DNA of 64,000 bases, taken from positions 1,426,001 through 1,490,000 of the forward strand of contig NZ_JBEJGY010000004.1 in assembly GCF_040253615.1 (NCBI RefSeq). Reading direction: 5' to 3'. This document shows positions 25,341-33,110 of this stretch, in pieces. Position 1 is the stretch's first letter. Every line of letters starts with the position of its first letter. The position numbers were made by a program, and so were the translations under genes. This stretch comes from Streptomyces sp. Edi4 (GTDB taxonomy: Bacteria; Actinomycetota; Actinomycetes; Streptomycetales; Streptomycetaceae). A model generated the notes under the pieces. It was not told where the DNA came from, did no database searches, and worked only from the letters and a program-made list of their open reading frames with translations.

Positions 25341-25475
25341 GTGCCGCTCCATGCCGTGGACCGCCTTGGGGACCGCGCCGGCCCCGGGGGCCGCGTGGCC
25401 CGTCAACCTGTGAGGACCGTAAAGGCACAGCATGCAGCATGGGGACCTCGGCGCGCATGGCCGGGTGGCGGTGAC

Positions 25476-25519
25476 GACGAAGGTCCCGGACACCTGACGC
25501 GGTGTCCGGGACCTTCGTC
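25476..25519 (-). terminator. metQ terminator hairpin
   Basis: A perfect 19-bp stem (25476-25494 and 25501-25519) with loop TGACGC, 18 nt beyond the metQ stop. It ends the metNIQ operon. Confidence 0.85.
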
Positions 25520-25536
25520 CTGCCGTACGGGCAGGG

Positions 25537-26385
25537 CTACTTGGCGGGACCGAACGCGGGGACGACGGAGCCCGCGTACTTGTCGGTGATGAACTTCTTG
25601 ACCTCGTCGGAGTTCAGGAGCTTGGCGAGCTTCTGGATGCGCGGGTCGTTCTCGTTGCCCTTCTTGACGGCGAGGAAGTTGGCGTAGGGGTTGCCTTCGG
25701 CCTTCTCCAGGGCGAGGGCGTCCTTGGCGGGCTTGAGGTTCGCCTCGATGGCGTAGTTGCCGTTGATGACGGCGGCGTCCACGTTATTGAGGGCGCGGGG
25801 CAGCGTGGCGGCCTCCAGCTCCTTGAACTTCAGGCCCTTGCTGTCCTTGATGTCGGAGAGCTTGGCGCCGGAGCCGACGCCGTCCTTGAGGGTGATCAGG
25901 CCGTTGGACGCGAGCAGTTGGAGCGCGCGGCCCTCGTTGGTGGTGTCGTTGGGGACGGCGACGGTCTGGCCGGCGGCAAGGTCCTTGAGCGACTTGACCT
26001 TGTGCGAGTAGAGGCCGAGCGGTTCAAGCTCCACGTCGACGACGGGCACGATGTGGGTGCCGTTCTTCTTGTTGAAGTCGTCCAGGTAGGGCTTGTGCTG
26101 GAAGAAGTTGGCGTCGACCTGGCCCTGCTCGGTGGCGGTGTTGGGCAGGACGTAGTCGGTGAACTCCTTCACCTCCAGCTTCAGTCCGGCCTTGGCGGCC
26201 AGGTTGTCCTTGACGAACTTGAGGATGTCGGCGTGCGGGGTCGGGGACGCCGCGACGACCAGCGCCTTGGACTCGTCGGCCTTGCCGGCCGGCTTGGGGT
26301 CGGAGGAGGAGCCGCAGGCGGTGAGGCCGACGGCGAGCGCGGCGGTGGCGAGGGCGGCAGCGGTGATCTTGGTGTTCTTACGCAC
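25537..26385 (-). CDS. metQ: Methionine ABC transporter substrate-binding lipoprotein
   Basis: The 282-residue product is a NlpA/MetQ-type binding lipoprotein. It has a basic start (VRKNTKI), a hydrophobic signal core and a lipobox LTAC with Cys about 22 residues in, followed by an SSSDPKPAGK linker. The mature part has family features (PHADILKFVKDNLAAKAGL, GQVDANFFQHKPYLDDFN). It captures D/L-methionine outside the cell. GTG at 26385 is preceded by AGAGG at 9-13 nt. It is the last gene of metN-metI-metQ, 73 bp after metI, and is followed by a strong terminator. Confidence 0.95.
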   Translation of the reverse strand: MRKNTKITAAALATAALAVGLTACGSSSDPKPAGKADESKALVVAASPTPHADILKFVKDNLAAKAGLKLEVKEFTDYVLPNTATEQGQVDANFFQHKPYLDDFNKKNGTHIVPVVDVELEPLGLYSHKVKSLKDLAAGQTVAVPNDTTNEGRALQLLASNGLITLKDGVGSGAKLSDIKDSKGLKFKELEAATLPRALNNVDAAVINGNYAIEANLKPAKDALALEKAEGNPYANFLAVKKGNENDPRIQKLAKLLNSDEVKKFITDKYAGSVVPAFGPAK

Positions 26386-26458
26386 GAAAAGTGCCTCTTT
26401 CCGGTGGTGCGGTGTGACGCCCGGACAAGGAGTGCGGGCCGCTTTTCTCAAGGGGGGT

Positions 26459-27127
26459 TCAGGAGGCCCGGCCGCGGCGGGCGAGCAGGCGCCCGATGCC
26501 GTCGCCGAGCAGCTGGACCACGGTGACGATCACGATCAGGACGGCGACCGTGATGAGCATGAAGGTGGTCTCGAAGCGCTGGTAGCCGTAGGTGATGGCG
26601 ACCGAGCCGAGTCCGCCGCCGCCGACCGCGCCGGCGAGCGCGGAGTAGCCGACCAGCGTGATCACGGTGGTGGTGGCCGCCGAGACGAGCGAGGGCAGCG
26701 CCTGCGGGAGCAGCACCTTCCACACGATGGTGGGGATGCCGCCGCCCATGGACTGCGCGGCCTCCACGAGCCCGTGGTCGACCTCGCGCACGGCGGTCTC
26801 CACCAGACGCGCGAAGAACGGGATGGCGCCGATGGAGAGCGGCACGATCATCGCGCTCGGACCGATGAACGTGCCGACGGCCCAGGTGGTGAACGGGATC
26901 AGGGCGATCAGCAGGATGATGAAGGGCAGCGAGCGGCCGATGTTCACGATCACGCCGACGACCTTGTTCACCGGGCGGTTCTGGAGCAGTCCGCCCTTGT
27001 CGGTGAGGACGAGCAGCACGCCGAGCGGCAGGCCGGCCGCGATGGTGACGACGGTCGCCCACAGCACCATGTAGAGGCTGTCGTACGTGCCCTGCGACAG
27101 CAGCGGCTGCATCTCCGACCAGGTCAC
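26459..27127 (-). CDS. metI: Methionine ABC transporter permease
   Basis: The 222-residue integral membrane protein has about five to six hydrophobic helices and the permease EAA loop (EAAQSMGGGIPTIVWKVLLPQALPS) in the second half, which contacts the ATPase. Its ATG overlaps the TGA of metN (ATGA, 27124-27127), so translation is coupled. With MetN and MetQ it forms the MetNIQ methionine importer in the cytoplasmic membrane. Confidence 0.95.
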   Translation of the reverse strand: MTWSEMQPLLSQGTYDSLYMVLWATVVTIAAGLPLGVLLVLTDKGGLLQNRPVNKVVGVIVNIGRSLPFIILLIALIPFTTWAVGTFIGPSAMIVPLSIGAIPFFARLVETAVREVDHGLVEAAQSMGGGIPTIVWKVLLPQALPSLVSAATTTVITLVGYSALAGAVGGGGLGSVAITYGYQRFETTFMLITVAVLIVIVTVVQLLGDGIGRLLARRGRAS

Positions 27128-28179
27128 TTGGCACCTTCCTTCACGAGACCGGCCGTCTGGGCCTCGGCCTCGGCGCTGTCGTCCACGACGTCCACCTGGA
27201 GGCCCTGCTCGCGCAGGAAGCCGACGGGGACGACGTTCTCCTCGTAACGCCCTGGCAGTTCGATCCGCATCCGGCCGATCTGCTTGCCGGCGACGGTGTC
27301 CATCGCGGCGCCGAGGATCGAGATGTCGATGTTGTACGTCCGCGACAGCTGCGAGATGACCGGCTGGGTGGCGGCCTCGCCGTGGAAGGTGACGTCGATG
27401 ACGGTGCGTTCGGGGCCGGTGGCGGCGCCGGTCACCGGGAACAGTTCGGCGGCGAGTTCGGAGCCGGGCGTCGCCAGCAGTTCGCTCACCGTGCCGGACT
27501 CGATGATCCGTCCCTCGCGCATCAGCGCGGCCGAGTCGCAGACCGTCTTGACGACGTCCATCTCGTGCGTGATGAGCAGGACGGTGAGGCCGAGCTGCTG
27601 GTTGAGGTCGCGCAGGAGCTGGAGGATCGAGCGGGTGGTCTCGGGGTCGAGCGCGCTGGTCGCCTCGTCGGAGAGCAGCACCTTGGGGTCGCCGGCCAGG
27701 GCGCGGGCGATGCCGACGCGCTGCTTCTGGCCGCCGGAGAGCTGGGCGGGGTGGGCCTTGGCCTTGTCGGCGAGGCCGACCAGGTCGAGCAGTTCCAGGG
27801 CCTTGCGGGTGCGCTCGGCGCCGGAGATTCCGAGGATTTCCAGGGGCAGCTCGACGTTGTCCCGCACGGTGCGCGAGGACAGCAGGTTGAAGTGCTGGAA
27901 GACCATGCCGATGCGGGAGCGGGCCCGGCGCAGGTCCTTGCCGGCCCGGCGGCCGCGCCCGGCGAGCGCGGTGAGGTCGACGCCGTCGACGCTCACGGTG
28001 CCCGACGTGGGGCGCTCCAGGAGGTTGACGCAGCGGATGAGAGAGGACTTGCCGGCGCCGCTCTGGCCGATGACGCCGTACACCTCGCCCTCGCGGACGT
28101 GCAGGTCGACGCCGTCGAGCGCGGTGACATCTCGTCCGCGCGACTGGTAGACCTTGGTCAGGCCCGTTGTGGTGATCAC
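27124..28179 (-). CDS. metN: Methionine ABC transporter ATP-binding protein
   Basis: The 351-residue ATPase has Walker A GQSGAGKSS, the signature LSGGQKQRVGIARALA, Walker B VLLSDEATSALDP and the switch His (LLITHEMDVV). The C-terminal NIL/ACT-like domain (about 270-345, VISQLSRTYNIDISILGAAMD) is the site of methionine trans-inhibition in characterised homologues. GTG at 28179 was chosen; the in-frame upstream part is Arg-rich and not conserved. The GTG overlaps the stop of a short upstream frame (GTGA). About 200 nt of leader follow a Cys/Met-rich short ORF at 28378-28464, which may control the operon. Confidence 0.94.
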   Translation of the reverse strand: MITTTGLTKVYQSRGRDVTALDGVDLHVREGEVYGVIGQSGAGKSSLIRCVNLLERPTSGTVSVDGVDLTALAGRGRRAGKDLRRARSRIGMVFQHFNLLSSRTVRDNVELPLEILGISGAERTRKALELLDLVGLADKAKAHPAQLSGGQKQRVGIARALAGDPKVLLSDEATSALDPETTRSILQLLRDLNQQLGLTVLLITHEMDVVKTVCDSAALMREGRIIESGTVSELLATPGSELAAELFPVTGAATGPERTVIDVTFHGEAATQPVISQLSRTYNIDISILGAAMDTVAGKQIGRMRIELPGRYEENVVPVGFLREQGLQVDVVDDSAEAEAQTAGLVKEGAK

Positions 28180-28377
28180 AGGATTTCCGTCACTGTCGAG
28201 TGCGCGGCGCGGGGTATGCCGGGCACGGGGCAAACGTGTTCGGGGCGCGGCTCGGCCCCCGCGGTGGATACCGGGGGCGCGGTGTGCGCGGGGCAGGCCG
28301 GGTCCGTGGGATCGGGTACGGAACCGGGCGCGGCCGTCGTGGTCTCGCTTCGGGGCGCGAGGCTCAGGCGGGGGCCC

Positions 28378-28464
28378 TCAGAAGGCGCACATTCGACACA
28401 TACAACGAGCACCGGGCGTCATCTTCGCCTCGGTCGCAAGGGTGCGGCTGCTCGTCGTGGTCAT
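28378..28464 (-). CDS. Candidate attenuator leader peptide, Cys/Met-rich C-terminus
   Basis: A 28-residue reading frame upstream of metN ends in CMCRMCAF, so three Cys and two Met codons fall within the last eight codons before TGA. No ribosome binding site precedes the ATG at 28464, but TTTACT, a fair -10, lies about 10 nt upstream, so the transcript may be leaderless. Leaderless polycysteine short ORFs act as cysteine-responsive attenuators in mycobacteria. Here the location before a methionine importer and the mixed Cys/Met codons suggest sulfur-amino-acid sensing. The peptide itself is unlikely to have a function. This is inferred, not shown. Confidence 0.5.
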   Translation of the reverse strand: MTTTSSRTLATEAKMTPGARCMCRMCAF

Positions 28465-28505
28465 GTCGGCAAGTAAAGCAGAACCGGCCCGGCGCCCCTG
28501 GGAGA

Positions 28506-28522
28506 TGTCCGAATAGCGGACA
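28506..28522. promoter_or_regulatory. Palindrome upstream of the metN leader
   Basis: TGTCCG-N5-CGGACA, perfect 6-bp arms, 42-58 bp upstream of the short ORF start. It falls near the expected -35 region of the metNIQ promoter and could be an operator. The rest of 28465-28775 holds only the divergent promoter region for the gene at 28776. Confidence 0.5.
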
Positions 28523-28775
28523 CGCCTGGACGGCAATACGGACGGACTCCCTCCGCCGCGCCTACCCCAACGCCACCCGCTGTGACCTGCGCGGACACGG
28601 CCGGGGATGCGACGGCGACCGCAGCCCATCCGGGCACATCGGCCGGGGGCGCTGTGGTCAAGGCCACGATCGCCCGGACCGCCTCGCCCCCGTGCCGCGA
28701 CGGTGGCGGTGCCACGCTCCTCGCCCGGCGGGGGTGAGCGCATCGGGCCTTTCGGACCGTAATACCCTCGACCCC

Positions 28776-29135
28776 ATGCTCGATGCCCTGACGGTCGCGG
28801 TCGCCGCCGCCGCGCTCGCCCTCGCCGCCTGGTGCGGATATGCCGCATACCGGGACCAGGCCACCAAGGACTGGCACTTCATCGGCATGGCCGTGGTCGC
28901 CGTCCTGGCGCTGGCCCAGCTGGTCGTCGGCCTGGTGGAGCTCGGCCGGGGCGAGCGGCCCGAACAGGGTGTCGCGATCTTCATCGCGTATCTGGCCGGA
29001 GCGTTCGCGGCCGTCCCGGCGGCGGGTTTCCTCTCGCTGTCCGAGCGGACCAAGTGGGGCTCGGTGACGGTGTCGGCGGGCGCCGTGGTGCTCGCCGTGC
29101 TCGAAGTGCGTCTCTACGACATCTGGGGAGGCTGA
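28776..29135 (+). CDS. Integral membrane protein, unknown
   Basis: The 119-residue protein consists of about four hydrophobic helices (LTVAVAAAALALAAWCGYAAY, WHFIGMAVVAVLALAQLVVGLVEL, GVAIFIAYLAGAFAAVPAAG, VTVSAGAVVLAVLEVRLY) with short charged loops. No known family is recognised. Its TGA is 2 nt before the GTG of the next membrane protein, so the two form an operon and may form one membrane complex. The start at 28776 was chosen because the longer upstream frame covers the metN promoter region. Confidence 0.82.
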   Translation: MLDALTVAVAAAALALAAWCGYAAYRDQATKDWHFIGMAVVAVLALAQLVVGLVELGRGERPEQGVAIFIAYLAGAFAAVPAAGFLSLSERTKWGSVTVSAGAVVLAVLEVRLYDIWGG

Positions 29136-29137
29136 CC

Positions 29138-29575
29138 GTGACCGAGTCCGCCACTGACATCACGCCCGCCGACGACACCACGCCCGCCGAGAAGATCGGC
29201 ACCGGGCCCGGCCGGGTGCTCGTCTGGTTCTACGGGGTGTTCACCGTGGCCGCCGCGTCCCGTTCGATCGTCCAGTCGGTCCTGGACTTCGGCAGGGCGC
29301 CGCTGGCGTACGTACTGTCCGCGATCGCGGCCTGCGTGTACGGCTTCATCACGTACTCGCTGGTGCGCGGCGGGGAGCGGGCCCGCCGCGCGGCCCTGGT
29401 GTGCTGCGCGGCGGAGCTCCTGTTCGTCCTGATCGTCGGCACCTGGACGCTGGTGGACGCCTCGGCCTTCCCCGACAAGACGGTCTGGTCCGACTACGGC
29501 ATGGGCTACCTCTTCATCCCGGTGATCCTGCCGGTCCTCGGCATGCTGTGGCTCAGGCGCGCCAAGCGCCCATAG
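29138..29575 (+). CDS. Integral membrane protein, unknown
   Basis: The protein (145 residues) begins at GTG 29138, with GGGGAGG 8-14 nt upstream. After a short polar, Thr/Asp-rich N-terminus there are four hydrophobic helices with a conserved-looking RSIVQSVLDFGRAPLAY segment and the terminal basic WLRRAKRP. It is translationally close to the upstream membrane gene (2-nt gap). Its TAG stop directly abuts the stop of the convergent GNAT gene. Family not recognised. Confidence 0.83.
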   Translation: MTESATDITPADDTTPAEKIGTGPGRVLVWFYGVFTVAAASRSIVQSVLDFGRAPLAYVLSAIAACVYGFITYSLVRGGERARRAALVCCAAELLFVLIVGTWTLVDASAFPDKTVWSDYGMGYLFIPVILPVLGMLWLRRAKRP

Positions 29576-30079
29576 CTAGGCGCTGGCCACGAACTCCTGA
29601 GCCGCCGCGGCCTTTTCGAGGGTGATCAGGGAGAGCCGCGCGCTCACGGGCTCCGTGGCGACGGTCGCGTAACCGTGCCTGCGGTACAGCCGCAGGTTCG
29701 ACTCGCTGCGGTGGCCGGTGAGGAGCTGGAAGCGCTTGGCGGCGAACTCCGCGGCGAAGTGGGCCTCGATGGCGCTCAGGAGCCGGCCGCCCAGACCGTG
29801 CCGCTGCATCCGGGGATGGACGATGAGCTTTCCGATGCGGCCGGTGCCCGACGCGTCCACCCGGCCCCGCACCGAGGCCACCACCTCGTCGCCGAGCCGG
29901 GCCACCAGGGCGTATCCCGTGGAGAGTTCACCGCGCAGCTCCTCAAGGGTCTGCGTCAGGGGCTCGATCGAGTAGTCGCCGTAGAGTTCGGCCTCGCTCT
30001 GGTAGCACAGGTATTGCAGCTTCAGTATCTGCTCGGCATCCTGTGCGCCGGCCGCAGAGATGGTCACGCTCATGCCCAT
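29576..30079 (-). CDS. GNAT N-acetyltransferase
   Basis: The 167-residue single-domain GNAT protein carries IGKLIVHPRMQRHGLGGRLL (acetyl-CoA loop R-x2-G-x-G-like) and SNLRLYRRHGYATV. The substrate is unknown. Three Met starts are possible. 30079 was selected because GAGAGG lies 10 nt upstream; MSVTIS at 30073 is equally plausible. Its stop abuts the stop of the convergent membrane gene with no intervening base, so neither transcript has an obvious terminator between them. Confidence 0.87.
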   Translation of the reverse strand: MGMSVTISAAGAQDAEQILKLQYLCYQSEAELYGDYSIEPLTQTLEELRGELSTGYALVARLGDEVVASVRGRVDASGTGRIGKLIVHPRMQRHGLGGRLLSAIEAHFAAEFAAKRFQLLTGHRSESNLRLYRRHGYATVATEPVSARLSLITLEKAAAAQEFVASA

Positions 30080-30123
30080 GTGCGCATGCCTCTCGCTCAA
30101 CTGGTCCCCGGTGTTCTACCGGG

Positions 30124-30675
30124 CTACCGCTCCTTTCCCCCACGTTCAGGAGCGGCAACCTCCGCCGCCAGCATTCTGCGCAGGCATCCCAGGCAACGGG
30201 AACGCGTCGGCCCCAGGCTGCCCTGTGAGATATCCAACTCCCCTGCGATTTCCCGGTAGGTGGGGTCCTTCGGTGAGAGCAGCGCGGTGAGCAGACGGGG
30301 GCAGCTGCCCGGCGTGCGGGCGATCGCCGCGCGCAGGACACGCCGCCGTTCGGCGCTGAGCGCGGCCAGTTCGGGCCCCGGGCCCGGATCGGGCGCGCGC
30401 TCACCGGCGTAGGGACTCTCCTGGCGCCGCAGCCGGCGGGCCCGGCGCGCCTCGGCCCGTACGGCGCTGCGCACCCAGCGTGCCGGGAGCGGCAGGTCCG
30501 ACGGCCGGCGCTCCAACAGCCGCAGCCAGACGGCCTGTTCGAGATCGGCGGCGTCGACACCGGTACCGCAGGCCTCGGCCGCCGCTTCGGCGGCGAGGAG
30601 CGGGCTGAGCTCTGTGACGAGATCCATGCCGGGCGGGACGCGCCCGCCGGGGAAGCCGGTTTCCCCGGCGGACAC
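30124..30675 (-). CDS. ECF-like RNA polymerase sigma factor
   Basis: The 183-residue protein has an N-terminal region resembling sigma2 (VDAADLEQAVWLRLLERR, then RWVRSAVRAEARRARRLRRQ). A sigma4-type helix-turn-helix near the C-terminus carries YREIAGELDISQGSLGPTRSRCLGCLRRML. It would direct RNA polymerase to a small regulon. No anti-sigma gene is adjacent. The start is uncertain between GTG 30675 and ATG 30627, with neither having a strong ribosome site. The target promoters are unknown. Confidence 0.8.
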   Translation of the reverse strand: MSAGETGFPGGRVPPGMDLVTELSPLLAAEAAAEACGTGVDAADLEQAVWLRLLERRPSDLPLPARWVRSAVRAEARRARRLRRQESPYAGERAPDPGPGPELAALSAERRRVLRAAIARTPGSCPRLLTALLSPKDPTYREIAGELDISQGSLGPTRSRCLGCLRRMLAAEVAAPERGGKER

Positions 30676-30698
30676 TTGTCACTCGTACGGGGCGGAGC

Positions 30699-31868
30699 TC
30701 AGCGTCCCCTGAAGTCGGCCGCCGCGAGAAGCGCGGTGTCGGCGTTGTCGGAGAACACCGCGTCGATGCCGGTCGCGAAGTACGTCCTGAAGGCACCGAA
30801 CGCGTCGCCGTAGGCGTTGGGGTCGCTGCCGCGCCGGTACTCGGCGGGCAGGAAGGTGTTCTCGTCGCGCATCGTGTAGGGGTGCAGGATCAGGCCCTGG
30901 GCGTGCGCGTCACGGACGAGGGTGGTCGGCCGGGTCAGCTTTCCGTCCGCGTCCTTGGGGATGATCAGGTCGAGGGTGGGTCCTATGCCCTGGGCGTAGG
31001 AGGCGATCCACCGCAGGCCCGCCGGCTTGACCAGGTCGTCCACCGTGCGCGGATCGCCGCTGACGACGAAGTCCCAGGGCTTGGTGCCGGCGTTGGACAG
31101 CAGCACCACGGCGGGGGTGTCCACCAGCTTCGACAGGCGCTGGATGCTGCTGGGCTCGAAGGACTCAAGGAACTGCGGGGAGTCGGCGCGGTGGCGGCCG
31201 TAGCGGCGCAGCAGCGTCGCGAGCCGGTTCTCCAGGGGCAGTCCGATGCCCCGGAAGTAGGTGGGGTGCTTGGTCTCGGAGTGCAGCCATATCCGGCGGC
31301 CCAGACGGCGCCCCTGATCCTCGGCCCAGCGCAGCACCTCCTCGAACGTGGGCACGTCCCAGCGGCCGTCGTAGAGCGTGTTGTGCTGCCGGTTGCCCGG
31401 GATGCGCTCCTTGGCGCGCAGCGTCTTGAGCTCGGCGAGAGTGAAGTCCTCGGTGAACCATCCGGTGACGGCGGTCCCGTCGATGCTCTTGGTGGTCTTG
31501 CGGGACGCGAACTCGGGGTGCGCGGAGACGTCGGTGGTGGCCGATATGTCGTTCTCGTGACGGCACACCAGATGCCCGTCCTTGGTGGGGACCAGGTCCT
31601 GCTCGATGACGTGGGCGCCGAGGTCGAGGGCGTGCTGGTAGGAGCCGAAGGTGTGCTCGGGCCGGTATCCGGCGGTGCCCCGGTGCCCGATGACGTACGG
31701 GACGGGCAGGTCGCGGTATCCGGCCGGGCCGCCTCCCCGTCGCGGCGCGGCCTCGGCCTCCCCGGCCGTCAGGCCGACGGCAGCCGAGCCGAACACGGCC
31801 GCGCCCGCCACGCCCGCCGCACCGAGCACGGCGCGCCGTCCGGGGCTCATCCGCTCACCCTCACTCAT
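30699..31868 (-). CDS. glpQ: Secreted glycerophosphodiester phosphodiesterase
   Basis: The 389-residue enzyme has a twin-arginine-type signal (SPGRRAVLGAAGVAGAAVFG ... EAEAAP, about residues 8-42) and a GDPD TIM barrel. Catalytic landmarks are IGHRGTAGYRPEHT, IEQDLVPTKDGHLVCRHE and the C-terminal DAVFSDNADTAL. It hydrolyses glycerophosphodiesters to glycerol-3-phosphate outside the cell. AAGGAG precedes ATG 31868 at good spacing. By position it matches S. coelicolor glpQ1, which I recall as PhoP-regulated. Contiguous 11-bp CCC-containing units at 31958-31990 may be a PHO box, but the match is imperfect. Confidence 0.93.
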   Translation of the reverse strand: MSEGERMSPGRRAVLGAAGVAGAAVFGSAAVGLTAGEAEAAPRRGGGPAGYRDLPVPYVIGHRGTAGYRPEHTFGSYQHALDLGAHVIEQDLVPTKDGHLVCRHENDISATTDVSAHPEFASRKTTKSIDGTAVTGWFTEDFTLAELKTLRAKERIPGNRQHNTLYDGRWDVPTFEEVLRWAEDQGRRLGRRIWLHSETKHPTYFRGIGLPLENRLATLLRRYGRHRADSPQFLESFEPSSIQRLSKLVDTPAVVLLSNAGTKPWDFVVSGDPRTVDDLVKPAGLRWIASYAQGIGPTLDLIIPKDADGKLTRPTTLVRDAHAQGLILHPYTMRDENTFLPAEYRRGSDPNAYGDAFGAFRTYFATGIDAVFSDNADTALLAAADFRGR

Positions 31869-32130
31869 GAACTCTCCTTCGTCTGGATGCCACTGGTGTC
31901 GCACCTGTCCCGCGGCTGCCCGCCGGGAGGCACGAGCGTAGGCGGACCGAGCTGAAGAGCGGGATGTTTACGGGGTACTCGGGGGTGAATGAGGACCAAA
32001 TCCGGCGCGAACACGCGTCAAGAACGCGTATCCACTGCGTGAACCCGATGTGCGATCGGACGTGCGCCGCGAGTATCGTCCTCACCTGCACAGACAACCG
32101 ACATCCACCCAGACGACCCCGGAGGGCCCG

Positions 32131-32802
32131 TTGTCCCGCTTCGCGCTCATCAAGGCAGTGCTCGGACCGATCATGCGCCTGATGTTCCGCCCACAGGTGG
32201 AAGGCGCCGAGAACATCCCGGGCACCGGTCCAGTCATCCTCGCCGGCAACCACGTGACGTTCATCGACTCGATCGTGCTGCCCATCGTGTGCGACCGGCA
32301 GGTCTCCTTCATCGGCAAGGACGAGTACGTCACGGGCAAGGGGCTCAAGGGCCGCCTGATGGCCTGGTTCTTCACCGGCGTCGGCATGATCCCGGTCGAC
32401 CGGGACGGCGCGAACGGTGGTGTCGCGGCGCTGATGACCGGCCGCCGCGTCCTGGAGAACGGCCAGATGTTCGGCATCTACCCGGAGGGCACCCGCTCCC
32501 CCGACGGCCGTCTCTACCGCGGCCGTACGGGCGTGGCGCGGCTGACGCTGATGACGGGCGCGCCGGTCGTCCCCTTCGCGATGATCGGCACGGACAAGCT
32601 CCAGCCGGGCGGTGCGGGGATGCCGCGCCCCGGCAAGGTGACGGTGCGCTTCGGTGAGCCGATGGAGTTCTCGCGCTACGAGGGCATGGACCGGGACCGC
32701 TATGTCCTGCGGGCCGTCACGGACTCGGTGATGGCCGAGGTCATGCGGTTGTCCGGGCAGGAGTACGTCGACATGTACGCCACCAAGGCGAAGGCGGCGT
32801 AG
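32131..32802 (+). CDS. plsC: 1-acyl-sn-glycerol-3-phosphate acyltransferase
   Basis: The 223-residue membrane-associated enzyme acylates lysophosphatidate in phospholipid synthesis. The acyltransferase motifs are present: NHVTFID (HX4D), GMIPVDRDG, YPEGTRSPDGRLYRGRTG and APVVPFAMIG. TTG at 32131 is chosen as start because GGAGGG lies 6-11 nt upstream and the protein then begins MSRFALIKAVLGP, typical of actinobacterial PlsC. The longer frame from 32050 is not family-like. It is divergent from the phosphodiesterase gene, so two phospholipid-related genes share a 260-bp control region. Confidence 0.93.
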   Translation: MSRFALIKAVLGPIMRLMFRPQVEGAENIPGTGPVILAGNHVTFIDSIVLPIVCDRQVSFIGKDEYVTGKGLKGRLMAWFFTGVGMIPVDRDGANGGVAALMTGRRVLENGQMFGIYPEGTRSPDGRLYRGRTGVARLTLMTGAPVVPFAMIGTDKLQPGGAGMPRPGKVTVRFGEPMEFSRYEGMDRDRYVLRAVTDSVMAEVMRLSGQEYVDMYATKAKAA

Positions 32803-33110
32803 CTCTACCGCCCCGGCCCGGGCAGATTCCGCCCTGCGCGCGCCCCGGCCCCGCCGAACCCTCGCACGGCCCGGGGCGGCCCCGTCAGGGGCGCGGGGAA
32901 CTGCGCGACCAGCCCTTCGCGGTCCGCGCTTTGACGTGCACGGCGTCCTGGGGGCGGATCGTTCGGGTGCGGATCGTTCGGGTGCGGATCCGTCGTGGCC
33001 GGTCGCGCAGTTCCCCGCGCCCCTGTCAGCACGTACGCCCGGCACCCGCAAACGGCAGCGCACGCAGGCAGGGCACCCGCGAGAGGCGCCCCGCTCAGCC
33101 CCCGGCAGGG
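32803..33110. other. 308-bp intergenic region with a long inverted repeat
   Basis: No gene is seen. The region holds GC-rich potential hairpins near 32815-32880 and the 25-bp inverted repeat pair at 32886-33025, described separately. Confidence 0.6.
32886..33025. repeat. 25-bp perfect inverted repeat enclosing three 15-bp units
   Basis: The arms 32886-32910 and 33001-33025 are exact reverse complements (core GCGCGGGGAACTGCGCGACC). The 90-bp interval ends with three tandem 15-bp units at 32956-33000, the first two identical and the third diverged. The arm sequence is, to my knowledge, a common dispersed Streptomyces intergenic palindrome. Confidence 0.9.

Noticed and set aside
22992..25589. 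An 865-codon plus-strand frame over cobL and the GNAT gene
   Set aside because: Antisense to genes with clear catalytic motifs, and no domain is visible in it.
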